Below, in pieces: positions 1 through 7,722 of a DNA stretch of 64,000 nt. Location: contig NZ_QEKO01000003.1 of assembly GCF_003096595.1 (NCBI RefSeq), positions 372,001 through 436,000 on the forward strand, in the 5' to 3' direction. Positions within the stretch are counted from its first letter, which is position 1. Every line of letters begins with the position of its first letter. A program made the position numbers and the translations under genes. Origin of the DNA: Pusillimonas noertemannii. GTDB lineage: Bacteria; Pseudomonadota; Gammaproteobacteria; Burkholderiales; Burkholderiaceae_B. The notes below the pieces were generated by a model. That model worked only from the letters and a program-made list of their open reading frames with translations, had not been told where the DNA came from and did not search any database.

Positions 1-462
1 GCCTACACCTTCTTCGTCATCGGGGTAGCGGTGGCGGTGGGGCTGGCGCTATATGTCCTGCTGCGGCATACGCCCTTTGGCCTCATCGCACGCGGAACCA
101 TGCAAAGCGCCGCCATGGCGTCGGCACTGGGGGTCAACGTCAAGCGAGTCTATTCGGTCACCTTCGGCATAGGCGCCGCGGTTTCCGGTCTGGCGGGCGC
201 AGTGTTCGCGCCGCTGACCGGCGTGCTGCCCATCAGCGGCCTTACCTATATCGCCAAGGCCTTCATCACGGTCATTCTCGGCGGGGCGCTGCCGCTGACC
301 GGCTCGGCCCTGTCGTCCGCCTTGCTCGGAACGGTCAGCCAGGTCACCACCTTTCTCAGCACCTCGGTGTTCGGCGAGGTGATGCTGCTGGTCACGGCCA
401 TCGTGCTGCTGCGCGTGCTGCCCTCGGGCATCACCGGCAGGTTCTTCAAGCGGGGCATCTGA
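1..462 (+). CDS. Branched-chain/urea-type ABC transporter permease, C-terminal part (LivH/UrtB family)
   Basis: This is the 3' end of a gene that begins before the window; the frame is open from the first base and 153 codons are visible. The product is an inner-membrane permease of the LivH family. The visible part has hydrophobic helices and the family's cytoplasmic-loop pattern around SALGVNVKRVYSVTFGIGAA, which contacts the ATPases. The stop overlaps the next start by one base (TGATG), so the genes are cotranscribed. The downstream ATPases look like the urea importer pair UrtD/UrtE, and an amidase follows. I therefore infer an amide or urea substrate rather than leucine, but substrate cannot be read from a permease fragment. 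Confidence 0.85.
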   Translation, partial: AYTFFVIGVAVAVGLALYVLLRHTPFGLIARGTMQSAAMASALGVNVKRVYSVTFGIGAAVSGLAGAVFAPLTGVLPISGLTYIAKAFITVILGGALPLTGSALSSALLGTVSQVTTFLSTSVFGEVMLLVTAIVLLRVLPSGITGRFFKRGI

Positions 463-1466
463 TGCGAGAACTGCTCCGGCCCGCGTTCTGGGCCTCCGCC
501 ATTGCGGCCCTGGTGCTCATCGCGGGCATACCCCTGGTTTCTGAAGTCTATACCCTGTACAACCTTACCGTGTTCGCCGTGCTGGCCATGCTGGCCCTGA
601 GCCTGGGGCTGGTATGGGGCATAGGCGGCATACTGGCGCTGGGCCAATCGGCTTTCTTCGGCATTGGCGCCTACGTATATGCCTTGTTGTCGGTCAATCT
701 GGGCGACAGCACGCTGGCGGTGCCCGCCGCCATGGCCGCCCCGCTGGTGGTGGCGGTTCTGGTGGGCTACTTCACCTTCTTCGGGCGCATCAGCGACGTC
801 TATTTCGCCGTCATTTCGCTGACCATACCGCTGATACTGCTCAGCCTGATCAACAGCGCTTCGGGTCCGGCCTATCAGTTCGGCAAGGCCCATCTGGGCG
901 GCTACAACGGCATACCGGCCGTGCCCCCGCTGAACATGCCGTTCGATCCTTCCGCTGTATTGTCCTTCGAGGGCATGTATTACGTCGCAGCCGCGGCCTT
1001 GCTGGCGGTCTACCTGATTCTGCGGGTGCTGGTCGCCAGCCGTTTCGGCAGGGTGGTGCAGGCCGTGCGCGAAAACGAGCTGCGCGCCGAACTGCTTGGC
1101 TACGATGCGCGGTACTACAAGCTGGGCGTATTTTGCATCGGCGCGGCCATTGCAGGCCTGGCCGGGGCCTTCTACGCCGCCTGGGGCGCATCGGTCGGCC
1201 CCACCGTGTTCTCGCTCGCGTTCACCGCCCAGGCCGTGGTGTGGGTGCTGTTCGGCGGCTTGGGCACTTTGCTGGGCCCCATTGTCGGCTGCTTCCTGGT
1301 GCAGGGCCTGTCCACCTGGCTGGGCAGCGTTTCGCGCGTCAGTCCAGAGATCGCCCTGGGCTTGCTGTTCATCGTCGCCGTGCTGCTGGTGCCCAACGGC
1401 ATCGTGCCATCGATCCGCGATCGCATCCGGTCCCGCCTGGCCCGCGTCCACGGGGGCCGCCCATGA
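462..1466 (+). CDS. ABC transporter permease, LivM/UrtC family
   Basis: This encodes a 334-residue multi-helix inner-membrane permease that pairs with the upstream LivH/UrtB-type protein. The family loop is visible around residues 203-230 (ENELRAELLGYDARYYKLG), followed by a glycine-rich helix. An N-terminal GQSAFFGIGAY stretch is typical of LivM/UrtC. Start and stop both overlap the neighbours (TGATG upstream, ATGA downstream), so translation is likely coupled. It belongs to a permease-permease-ATPase-ATPase-amidase operon. The amide or urea assignment is inferred from the neighbours. Confidence 0.9.
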   Translation: MRELLRPAFWASAIAALVLIAGIPLVSEVYTLYNLTVFAVLAMLALSLGLVWGIGGILALGQSAFFGIGAYVYALLSVNLGDSTLAVPAAMAAPLVVAVLVGYFTFFGRISDVYFAVISLTIPLILLSLINSASGPAYQFGKAHLGGYNGIPAVPPLNMPFDPSAVLSFEGMYYVAAAALLAVYLILRVLVASRFGRVVQAVRENELRAELLGYDARYYKLGVFCIGAAIAGLAGAFYAAWGASVGPTVFSLAFTAQAVVWVLFGGLGTLLGPIVGCFLVQGLSTWLGSVSRVSPEIALGLLFIVAVLLVPNGIVPSIRDRIRSRLARVHGGRP

Positions 1467-2194
1467 GCGTCATTCTTCAGACCAGCGATTTGTGGCGCAC
1501 CTTTGGCGGGGTGGCCGCCGTGGCGGGGGTCGACTTCGAATTGCGCGAGGGTGAACTGCGCTGCCTGATCGGCGCCAACGGCGCCGGAAAAAGCACTTTC
1601 TTCAAGATGCTGACGGGGCAGCTCAAGCCCACGTCCGGACGCATCACCCTCTATGGCAAAGACATCACTCGGCTTCCCTCGTTTGCCATCGCCCGCATGG
1701 GCGTCGGCATCAAGACCCAGGTTCCGAATCTTTTCAATGGCCTGAGCGTGCATGAGAACCTGATGGTTGCCGCGCGTTTCGGGATGCCGGCCCGCGAGGC
1801 AGCCGATGCGGTCGATGCCATGCTCGAGCGCATCCAGATGACTTCGCAGGCGCGCCTTCCCGTCGGCAGCCTGGCGCATGGCCATCGCCAGTGGGTCGAG
1901 CTGGGCATGATTCTTATCAATGATCCCAGGCTGGTGCTGCTCGACGAGCCCGCGGCGGGCATGACGGCGGGCGAGGTCGAGCGCACCATCGCCTTGCTCG
2001 AGGGCATGCGCGGAAAGCGCAGCTTCATCATCGTCGAGCACGACATGCATTTCATTCGCCGCATCGCCGAACGCGTCACGGTATTTCATCGGGGCAGGGT
2101 GCTGGTCGAGGACACCATGGACGAAGTCGTGCGCAACACCGAGGTGCGCGACGCTTATCTGGGGTCGGCGGGCACCAAAAGGGCCTCCACATGA
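1463..2194 (+). CDS. ABC transporter ATP-binding protein, LivG/UrtD family
   Basis: This is a 243-residue cytoplasmic ATPase. Walker A is GANGAGKST (residues 37-45), Walker B ends LVLLDEP (about 157-163), and the switch histidine lies in VEHDMH (H193). The ABC signature is degenerate, LAHGHRQW (137-144) instead of LSGGQ. Urea-transporter UrtD proteins typically carry LSHGQ at this place, which supports a urea/amide role. I chose the ATG at 1463 because it overlaps the upstream stop as ATGA; the same frame stays open much further upstream, but that part lies inside the permease gene. A 17-codon reading frame follows directly. Confidence 0.9.
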   Translation: MSVILQTSDLWRTFGGVAAVAGVDFELREGELRCLIGANGAGKSTFFKMLTGQLKPTSGRITLYGKDITRLPSFAIARMGVGIKTQVPNLFNGLSVHENLMVAARFGMPAREAADAVDAMLERIQMTSQARLPVGSLAHGHRQWVELGMILINDPRLVLLDEPAAGMTAGEVERTIALLEGMRGKRSFIIVEHDMHFIRRIAERVTVFHRGRVLVEDTMDEVVRNTEVRDAYLGSAGTKRAST

Positions 2195-2244
2195 ATAACG
2201 TGAATGGCCGGCGCGCCGGCCGGCGCAAAGGGGCGGAACGATGA
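2191..2244 (+). other. 17-codon mini-ORF with ATGA overlaps on both sides, containing a 16-bp palindrome
   Basis: The 46-base gap between the two ATPase genes is exactly bridged by a small frame, MNNVNGRRAGRRKGAER. Its ATG overlaps the upstream stop (ATGA at 2191-2194) and its TGA overlaps the downstream ATG (ATGA at 2241-2244). Inside it lies the perfect palindrome GGCCGGCGCGCCGGCC (2206-2221), which would form a hairpin in the mRNA. Ribosomes could pass from one ATPase gene to the next through this frame, melting the hairpin. It may be chance; the peptide has no recognised relatives. Confidence 0.35.
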
Positions 2245-2969
2245 ATCCCGAGGCCTTGCTCGATGTGCGTAGCCTGTCGGCCGGATACGGCGCCATACCT
2301 GTGCTGCGCGACGTAAGCTTCCAGGTGGGCGAAGGCGAAATAGTAGGAGTGCTGGGCCACAATGGCATGGGCAAGACCACGCTCATGAAGGCGCTTGTCG
2401 GCCACATTCCCATCACCGGCGGAGGCCTGCTGCTGGGAGGCGTCGAGGTTACCCATGTACCCACGCACAAACGCGCGCGCCTGGGCATGGGTTATGTCTC
2501 GCAGGGCCGCGACATCTTCCCTTCATTGACGGTGCGCGAAAACCTGGCCATCGGCGCGGCGGCATTGGGCCATGATCGCACGGCGGCGGTAGACCAGGCC
2601 GTAGGCGAATTTCCCATTCTGGGCCGCTTGCTCGACCGCAAGGGCGGTGCGCTAAGCGGCGGCGAACAACAGATACTGGCGCTGGCGCGCGCCCTGTGCG
2701 GCCAGCCGCGCCTATTGCTTCTGGACGAACCCACCGAGGGCATACAGCCTTCCATCGTCGATGAGATCGAAGACTATCTGGTGCGCCGGGCCAAAGAATC
2801 CTCCCTGGCTGTGGTGGTCGTAGAGCAGGATGTCGGCTTCATCGCCGCCATGGCGAACCGGGTGCTCTGGCTGCAAAAGGGCACCATCGTCAAAGAGATC
2901 GATCCCGCCCTGCTGTCCGATCCCGACACGGTCGCCGAGTTCTCGGGGCTTGAGGGAAAAGCCGATTGA
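2241..2969 (+). CDS. ABC transporter ATP-binding protein, LivF/UrtE family
   Basis: This is a 242-residue ATPase with Walker A GHNGMGKTT (39-47), signature LSGGEQQ (136-142) and Walker B LLLLDEPTEGIQPSI (156-170). The words QGRDIFPSLTVRENL and DEPTEGIQPSI are characteristic of UrtE-type proteins, which again points to urea or short amides as substrate. It is the last transporter gene of its operon and is followed 72 bases later by an amidase on the same strand. The start is the ATG that overlaps the mini-ORF stop. Confidence 0.9.
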   Translation: MNPEALLDVRSLSAGYGAIPVLRDVSFQVGEGEIVGVLGHNGMGKTTLMKALVGHIPITGGGLLLGGVEVTHVPTHKRARLGMGYVSQGRDIFPSLTVRENLAIGAAALGHDRTAAVDQAVGEFPILGRLLDRKGGALSGGEQQILALARALCGQPRLLLLDEPTEGIQPSIVDEIEDYLVRRAKESSLAVVVVEQDVGFIAAMANRVLWLQKGTIVKEIDPALLSDPDTVAEFSGLEGKAD

Positions 2970-3041
2970 GTTTAGCCTTTGGGCGGAAGTATCCATCAGC
3001 GCTTTGCGCGCGTGGGCACAAAAAAGAAAGGGAGAGAGGCA

Positions 3042-4427
3042 ATGAACGACGATCTGTGGCGCCTGACCGCCACGCGCATGCGTGAGCTTGTCGTCCGCCG
3101 CGAAGTCAGCCGCGAAGAGCTGGTCCGCGCGCACCTGGCACGTATCGAGCAGGTCAATCCCAAGCTGAACGCACTGGTCGAACAGCGCGCCGAGCAGGCC
3201 CTGGCCGAAGCGCGAGAGGCCGACGCCGGCCACGCCGGCCGGACCGACCTGCCGCTCGACGGCATTCCCATCAGCATCAAAGACCACTACGACGTCGCCG
3301 GTATGAAGCACACCGAGGGCCTGCCCGCGATGGCCGACAGACGCTCCACGGTGGACGAGGTCGTGGTGCGGCGCCTGCGCCGGGCCGGCGCCATCGTGGT
3401 GGGCAAGGCCAACCAGCCCGACCTGCAGATACGCTGGAACACCATCAGCCATCTGTATGGCGCCACGCTCAATCCGCGCGATACCTCGCTTAGCGCCGGC
3501 GGCTCTTCCGGCGGCGATGCGGCTGCCGTGGCCTCTGGCATGGCGCCCCTGGGCCTGGGGCTGGACTACGGCGGTTCCATCCGGGTGCCCGCGACATTCT
3601 GCGGCATCTACGGCTTGCGGCCCTCTGCGGGCCGCACACCCGCTTCGTCGACCCTGCCGCCTTTCGACGGCCCGCCCTCGGTCGACCTCATGTCCTGCGT
3701 CGGCCCCCTTGCGCGCTGCGTCGAAGACCTGTGGCTTGCCTACACGGTCATTGCGGGTTCGCATTGGTCCGATCCGGCGACCGTGCCGGTGCCGGTCTCC
3801 CGCTCCGGCGCCAACGGCCGGCGCCCCCGCATTGCCCGCATGCTCGACCAGACCGGCGCGCTGGTTTCCCCCGAGGTTGCCGCCCGGCTCGATGACACCG
3901 CCCATATGCTTGCCGAGGCGGGCTACGAGGTGGTGGACGCGGCCATTCCCCACGCACGCCGCGCCCCCGAATTGTGGGCTGAAATCATCGGCACCGAGCT
4001 CATGCAGACCGGCATGCCCGAGTTCGGGTTCCTGCTGGGCGAAAGCAATCGCCAGCACATCGAAGCCATGTTCTCCATCTACAACCTGGGGTCCGAGGTG
4101 CGCAACTACATCCAGGCCTTCATCGAGCGCCGGCAGGTGCAGCGCGAGGTGGCGCAATGGATGGAGGAACACCCGCTGGTGTTGTGTCCGGTGGCGGGCA
4201 TGGCCGCACCCGCACTCGATTTCGACCATATGCTCGATCGCGAACAGACCCAGAGGCTGTTCGACCGCATGCGCAACATACCGTGGGTCAACTTGCTGGG
4301 GCTGCCCAGCGTGGCGCTGCCCAACGGCATGCAGATAGTCGGCCGCCGGTTCCACGAAGCGCAGGCGCTGGAGGCGGCCGCGGCGGTGCAGCAGGCCATC
4401 GGAGCGGCGTCTGTTGCCGAACCATGA
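3042..4427 (+). CDS. Amidase (amidase signature family)
   Basis: This 461-residue enzyme hydrolyses a carboxamide through the Ser-cisSer-Lys triad. The triad is visible as K80 in ISIKDHYDV, the serine pair S155/S156 in SAGGSSGGD, and the nucleophile S179 in DYGGSIRVPA. The stretch around S179 (GGSIRVPATFCGIYGL) resembles fatty-acid-amide-hydrolase-like members more than GatA. There is no signal peptide, so it is cytoplasmic. The start at 3042 has a purine-rich GGGAGAGAGG ribosome site; an in-frame upstream start at 2979 lacks one. Its place after a urea/amide-type importer suggests that it hydrolyses the imported amide. The substrate is unknown. Confidence 0.88.
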   Translation: MNDDLWRLTATRMRELVVRREVSREELVRAHLARIEQVNPKLNALVEQRAEQALAEAREADAGHAGRTDLPLDGIPISIKDHYDVAGMKHTEGLPAMADRRSTVDEVVVRRLRRAGAIVVGKANQPDLQIRWNTISHLYGATLNPRDTSLSAGGSSGGDAAAVASGMAPLGLGLDYGGSIRVPATFCGIYGLRPSAGRTPASSTLPPFDGPPSVDLMSCVGPLARCVEDLWLAYTVIAGSHWSDPATVPVPVSRSGANGRRPRIARMLDQTGALVSPEVAARLDDTAHMLAEAGYEVVDAAIPHARRAPELWAEIIGTELMQTGMPEFGFLLGESNRQHIEAMFSIYNLGSEVRNYIQAFIERRQVQREVAQWMEEHPLVLCPVAGMAAPALDFDHMLDREQTQRLFDRMRNIPWVNLLGLPSVALPNGMQIVGRRFHEAQALEAAAAVQQAIGAASVAEP

Positions 4428-4508
4428 ACGGCATCCGCACGCGCTTGCAGTGGCAGGAAAGCCGCTTGACGAGCGTGTGCGGCGGGCCGCGCCGCGGCGG
4501 CTGAGGCG

Positions 4509-5384
4509 ATGGAAGGGCCGCCGTTCATTCATTACGAAGGGCGCATGCCGGGCGGCGAATTCCGCTTCGTGCACGTCGAGAAGGTATCGACCCGCATCCG
4601 CAAGTACAACTGGGAGCTTTTTCCGCACCGGCATCGCGATCTGTTCCAGGCTGTACTGGTCGAGTCCGGCCAAGGCCACGTAAGTTTCGATCTCTGGGAA
4701 GAAGCCTTTCATTTCCCCGCCCTGGTGCTGGTGCCTTCGCTGGTCGTCCACAGCTTTCGCTATGCGCCACGCTCTTCGGGCCGCGTGCTGACCCTGTCCG
4801 ACGCATACGTGCGCGAATTGGTGAAGTTCACCGACGAGCCCGTCCTTGAGTCGATGCTGGGCCGTCCCCAGGTGGTGTCCCTTGAAGCAGGTTCTGCCGC
4901 GCTGAGGGAAATAGGCGCGGCGCTGGACGCCATCGCCGAACGCCTTGCCGCCGCGCCGCAGGGGCGGGGCGCCATGCTGTCGGCCAGTGTATTGAGCATA
5001 TTCGGCCATATCACTCAACATTGCCGCGATCTTCCGGTACAGGGGCCCGAGATGCTGCGACGACGCTATCTGTACGACCAATTTCGCGCCTTGCTCGAGC
5101 AGCACTTTCGCGAGCAGCTTTCCGTGGCGCGCTATGCGGCGATGCTGGCGGTTACCGAGCGTACCCTGCACCGCGCCTGCCGCGAGGTTGCCGGCGAGCC
5201 GCCGCTCAAGATCGCCCATCGGCGGCTGGTGCTGGAAGCGCAGCGCCTTCTGCTGTATTCGGCCATGACGGTGGGCGAGGTCTCGTACCACCTGGGCTTC
5301 AAGGATCCATCGAATTTCAGCCGCTTCTTCGTCGAGCACGTGGGAGAGTCGCCCATCATGTTCCGCCGCGCCCGCCTGGGTTGA
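4509..5384 (+). CDS. AraC-family transcriptional regulator
   Basis: This is a 291-residue regulator. The N-terminal half looks like a cupin-type sensor domain (WELFPHRHRDLFQAVLV, with histidines). The C-terminal 100 residues carry two helix-turn-helix motifs, with the AraC hallmark VGEVSYHLGFKDPSNFSRFF near residues 256-275. The architecture resembles PobR-type activators of aromatic-acid genes. It lies 81 bases after the amidase on the same strand and is the likely activator of the transporter-amidase operon or of the next cluster. The effector is unknown. Confidence 0.85.
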   Translation: MEGPPFIHYEGRMPGGEFRFVHVEKVSTRIRKYNWELFPHRHRDLFQAVLVESGQGHVSFDLWEEAFHFPALVLVPSLVVHSFRYAPRSSGRVLTLSDAYVRELVKFTDEPVLESMLGRPQVVSLEAGSAALREIGAALDAIAERLAAAPQGRGAMLSASVLSIFGHITQHCRDLPVQGPEMLRRRYLYDQFRALLEQHFREQLSVARYAAMLAVTERTLHRACREVAGEPPLKIAHRRLVLEAQRLLLYSAMTVGEVSYHLGFKDPSNFSRFFVEHVGESPIMFRRARLG

Positions 5385-5411
5385 TGCCGGCCGTCAATCC
5401 GCCAAACTACG

Positions 5412-5511
5412 GTATACAACAGCCTTTGAAAAAGCCGTTATTTAGCTTTTTAACAGCCAAAACATCAGTGTTTTCCCCAGGTTCGTATACTTTTGTATCT
5501 GGTCGGTATAC
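5412..5511 (+). promoter_or_regulatory. Three GTATAC palindromes upstream of the GntR gene
   Basis: The AT-rich gap before the GntR-family gene contains GTATAC at 5412-5417, 5485-5490 and 5506-5511. The last two are centred 21 bp apart, two helical turns, as expected for dimers binding one face of DNA. FCD-type GntR regulators commonly bind TNGTATACNA-like palindromes, so this is a plausible autoregulatory operator array. No GTATAC is seen in the 108 bases before the binding-protein gene downstream. Confidence 0.45.
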
Positions 5512-5566
5512 ATTACGGCCATCGACCAATCGGCTGGCAGGCCAGCCCTGCACAAGAACCAAAGCA

Positions 5567-6316
5567 ATGACAAAAAATCAACGCCTCGACACCCAGACGG
5601 CCCGGGTAGTGGTTGGCCTGCGTGACATGATTATGAAAGGCGAGCTGCGGGCGGGCGAACGCCTGGTCGAGGCGGCGCTGTCCGATCGCCTGCAGGCCTC
5701 GCGCACGCCGGTCAGGTCGGCCCTGCTCACGCTCGAGCAACAGGGGCTGGTCGAGCGGCTTCGGGGCGGCGGGTACGCCGTGCGTGCGTATACCGCCCGT
5801 GAAATCGCCGAGGCGATTTCGGTCCATGCCTGCCTTGAAGGCATGGCGGCGCGGCTGGTGGCCGAAAAAGGCGTGTCGCGGGGGCTGTCGAACCGCTTGC
5901 AGGCCTGTCTCGAAGAAGGCGACCGCATCGTGGCCGTCGGAAAGCTCAGCATGGAAGACATCGCGGCCTACCTGGCCAACAATGTCCGCTTTCATGGCCT
6001 GATCGTCGACGCGGCCGACAACCAGGTGCTTGGGCAGTCGCTGAAATTCCTCGATCGCATACCGTTCGCGGCCGCCGGCGGCATGCTGCCCTTTCATTCG
6101 ACGCGCGACGATTGCGACGAGGCCATGCGCTTCGCGCAACGGCAGCATCACTCGCTGGTCGAGGCGCTGCGCAACGGGCAGGGTGCCCGGGCACAGGCGC
6201 TGGCCGAAGAGCACCGGCAGATCGCCCTGTTCAATCTGCAGCATGCCACCCAGCACGCCGAAATCGCCGTCGGCATATCCGATGCGCTGCCGGTGCTGCG
6301 CATGGCCTCGCTTTAA
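5567..6316 (+). CDS. GntR-family transcriptional regulator with FCD ligand-binding domain
   Basis: This 249-residue protein has an N-terminal winged helix (about residues 8-75, with the GntR signature ALSDRLQASRTPVRSALLTLEQQGLVERL). An all-helical FCD domain with metal-binding histidine candidates (FHGLIV, QHHSLVEAL) follows. The frame is open far upstream, but the ATG at 5567 starts exactly at the winged helix and follows the AT-rich promoter, so I reject the longer form. It precedes a complete Liv-type importer on the same strand and probably represses it or itself in response to an organic acid. Confidence 0.87.
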   Translation: MTKNQRLDTQTARVVVGLRDMIMKGELRAGERLVEAALSDRLQASRTPVRSALLTLEQQGLVERLRGGGYAVRAYTAREIAEAISVHACLEGMAARLVAEKGVSRGLSNRLQACLEEGDRIVAVGKLSMEDIAAYLANNVRFHGLIVDAADNQVLGQSLKFLDRIPFAAAGGMLPFHSTRDDCDEAMRFAQRQHHSLVEALRNGQGARAQALAEEHRQIALFNLQHATQHAEIAVGISDALPVLRMASL

Positions 6317-6424
6317 GGTTTTATCCAGTCGGCAAAGTCGTCATGTTTCAAGAGGGTCCGGTCGGGCAAGGCCGGTTTCAATGCAGTTTGTCTCTACAAG
6401 TCGAAAACTCAGAGGAGATTCAAA

Positions 6425-7621
6425 ATGACTAAATTCCAGCTTGGACGGCGCACCGTGATCGCGGCCATGGCGGCCGCCATGGCTTTCCCGGCGATCAGCG
6501 CGGCGCAGGCCCAGGGCGATCCCATCCGCATCGGCTACACCATGTCGCGCACCGGCCCCTTCGCCGGCGGGGCACAGGTCTCGCAAGAGCCCAACTACCT
6601 GCTGTGGGCCGAGCAGGTCAATGCCGCGGGCGGGCTTACCGTCGACGGCAAGAAGCGCAAGATCGAGCTCATCGGCTACGACGATCGCAGCGACATCGAA
6701 ACCGCGGTGCGCACCTACCAGAAGATGATGGGCTCCGACAAGCTCGACCTGGTGCTTCCGCCCTGGGGCTCGGGCATGAACTTCGCCATCGCCCCCATCG
6801 CCAATCGCTACGGCTATCCTTTTCTTGCTCCCACGGCCTTGTCGCGCAAGCTTATCGACATGAAGCTGCCGTACTTCTTCTCGCTGCTGCAGCAGCCCGA
6901 CAAGATGATGGACTCTCTGGCCGACATGCTGGCCGACCAGGGCGTCAAGACGGCCGCAACCATCTACATGGACGACCTTTTCGGCCTTGAGAACGTGGCG
7001 GCGCTGCGCACCGCGTTCAAGTCGCACAACATCGAGCTTCTCGAAGACAAAAGCTATCCGCTGGGCGTCAAGGATCTTTCCTCGGTGCTGAAGTCGATCA
7101 AGGCCAAAGAGCCCGACGCCTTCATCGCCATCACGTATCCGCCCGACACCCTGCTGGCCACCTCGCAATCGCGCGAGATCGAATTCAACCCCAAGTACTA
7201 CTACGCTTCGGTGGGCACCGCGTTCCCGCTCTTCAAGCAGCGCATGGGCGACAACACCGAAGGCGTGCTGGGCATGGGCTCATGGAACGCCAAGGTTTCC
7301 GACGGCGCCAAGGCCTACTTCGAGGCCCACGTCGCGCATGCCAACAAAGAGCCCGATCGCTGGGCCAGCGGCCACGCCTGGGCCGGCCTCGAGATCCTGC
7401 AGCAGTCCATCGAAAAGGTCGGCCTCGACCGCAAGGCGCTGCGCGACTATATCGCCTCGAACGAGTTCGACACCATACTGGGCAAGATCAGCTTCAAAGA
7501 TGGCGAGAACGCCACTATTCCCGGAACCGTCAGCCAATGGCAGGGTGACGAGTTCGAAGTGGTATGGCCTGCCGACAGGGCCACGGCCAAGCTGGTTGCG
7601 CCCAAGCCGGCCTGGAAGTAA
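6425..7621 (+). CDS. ABC transporter substrate-binding protein (LivK / aromatic-acid type)
   Basis: This 398-residue periplasmic binding protein has a signal peptide (a twin-arginine pair, then VIAAMAAAMAFPA) with likely cleavage after A29. The mature protein starts like the Liv family (PIRIGYTMSRTGPFAGG). A GAGGAG ribosome site lies 7 bases before the ATG. It delivers ligand to the LivH/LivM permeases encoded next. Members near aromatic-catabolism genes often bind aromatic acids rather than leucine, so the ligand is left open. A stable inverted repeat separates this gene from the permease genes. Confidence 0.9.
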   Translation: MTKFQLGRRTVIAAMAAAMAFPAISAAQAQGDPIRIGYTMSRTGPFAGGAQVSQEPNYLLWAEQVNAAGGLTVDGKKRKIELIGYDDRSDIETAVRTYQKMMGSDKLDLVLPPWGSGMNFAIAPIANRYGYPFLAPTALSRKLIDMKLPYFFSLLQQPDKMMDSLADMLADQGVKTAATIYMDDLFGLENVAALRTAFKSHNIELLEDKSYPLGVKDLSSVLKSIKAKEPDAFIAITYPPDTLLATSQSREIEFNPKYYYASVGTAFPLFKQRMGDNTEGVLGMGSWNAKVSDGAKAYFEAHVAHANKEPDRWASGHAWAGLEILQQSIEKVGLDRKALRDYIASNEFDTILGKISFKDGENATIPGTVSQWQGDEFEVVWPADRATAKLVAPKPAWK

Positions 7622-7651
7622 GCCCGAATGAGCCGATCCGGCTCTTCACGC

Positions 7652-7696
7652 CCGGCCACGCCGCAGCAGGCCAAAGCTTGCCCGCAGCGTGGCCGG
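7652..7696 (+). promoter_or_regulatory. 10-bp inverted repeat between binding-protein and permease genes
   Basis: CCGGCCACGC (7652-7661) pairs perfectly with GCGTGGCCGG (7687-7696) across a 25-base loop, in the 101-base gap after the binding-protein gene. There is no T-run, so it is not a classical terminator. It could stabilise the upstream message or lower downstream transcription, giving more binding protein than permease. A similar arrangement occurs in the third importer cluster near 15063-15099. Confidence 0.4.
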
Positions 7697-7722
7697 CGCG
7701 AACAAAAGCGGACGATTGAACG

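Noticed and set aside
246-1451. 401-codon minus-strand frame opposite the first permeases
   Set aside because: The composition is low-complexity (Gln/His/Gly-rich) and the plus strand codes for typical permeases.
2712-5339. 875-codon open frame on the minus strand opposite the amidase and AraC genes
   Set aside because: It is a shadow of GC-rich coding sequence on the other strand. It is rich in His, Gln, Gly and Arg without domains, and both plus-strand genes have clear motifs and ribosome sites.
5021-5566. N-terminal extension of the GntR regulator
   Set aside because: The frame is open, but it overlaps the AraC gene and the promoter with GTATAC sites. The winged helix starts at 5567.
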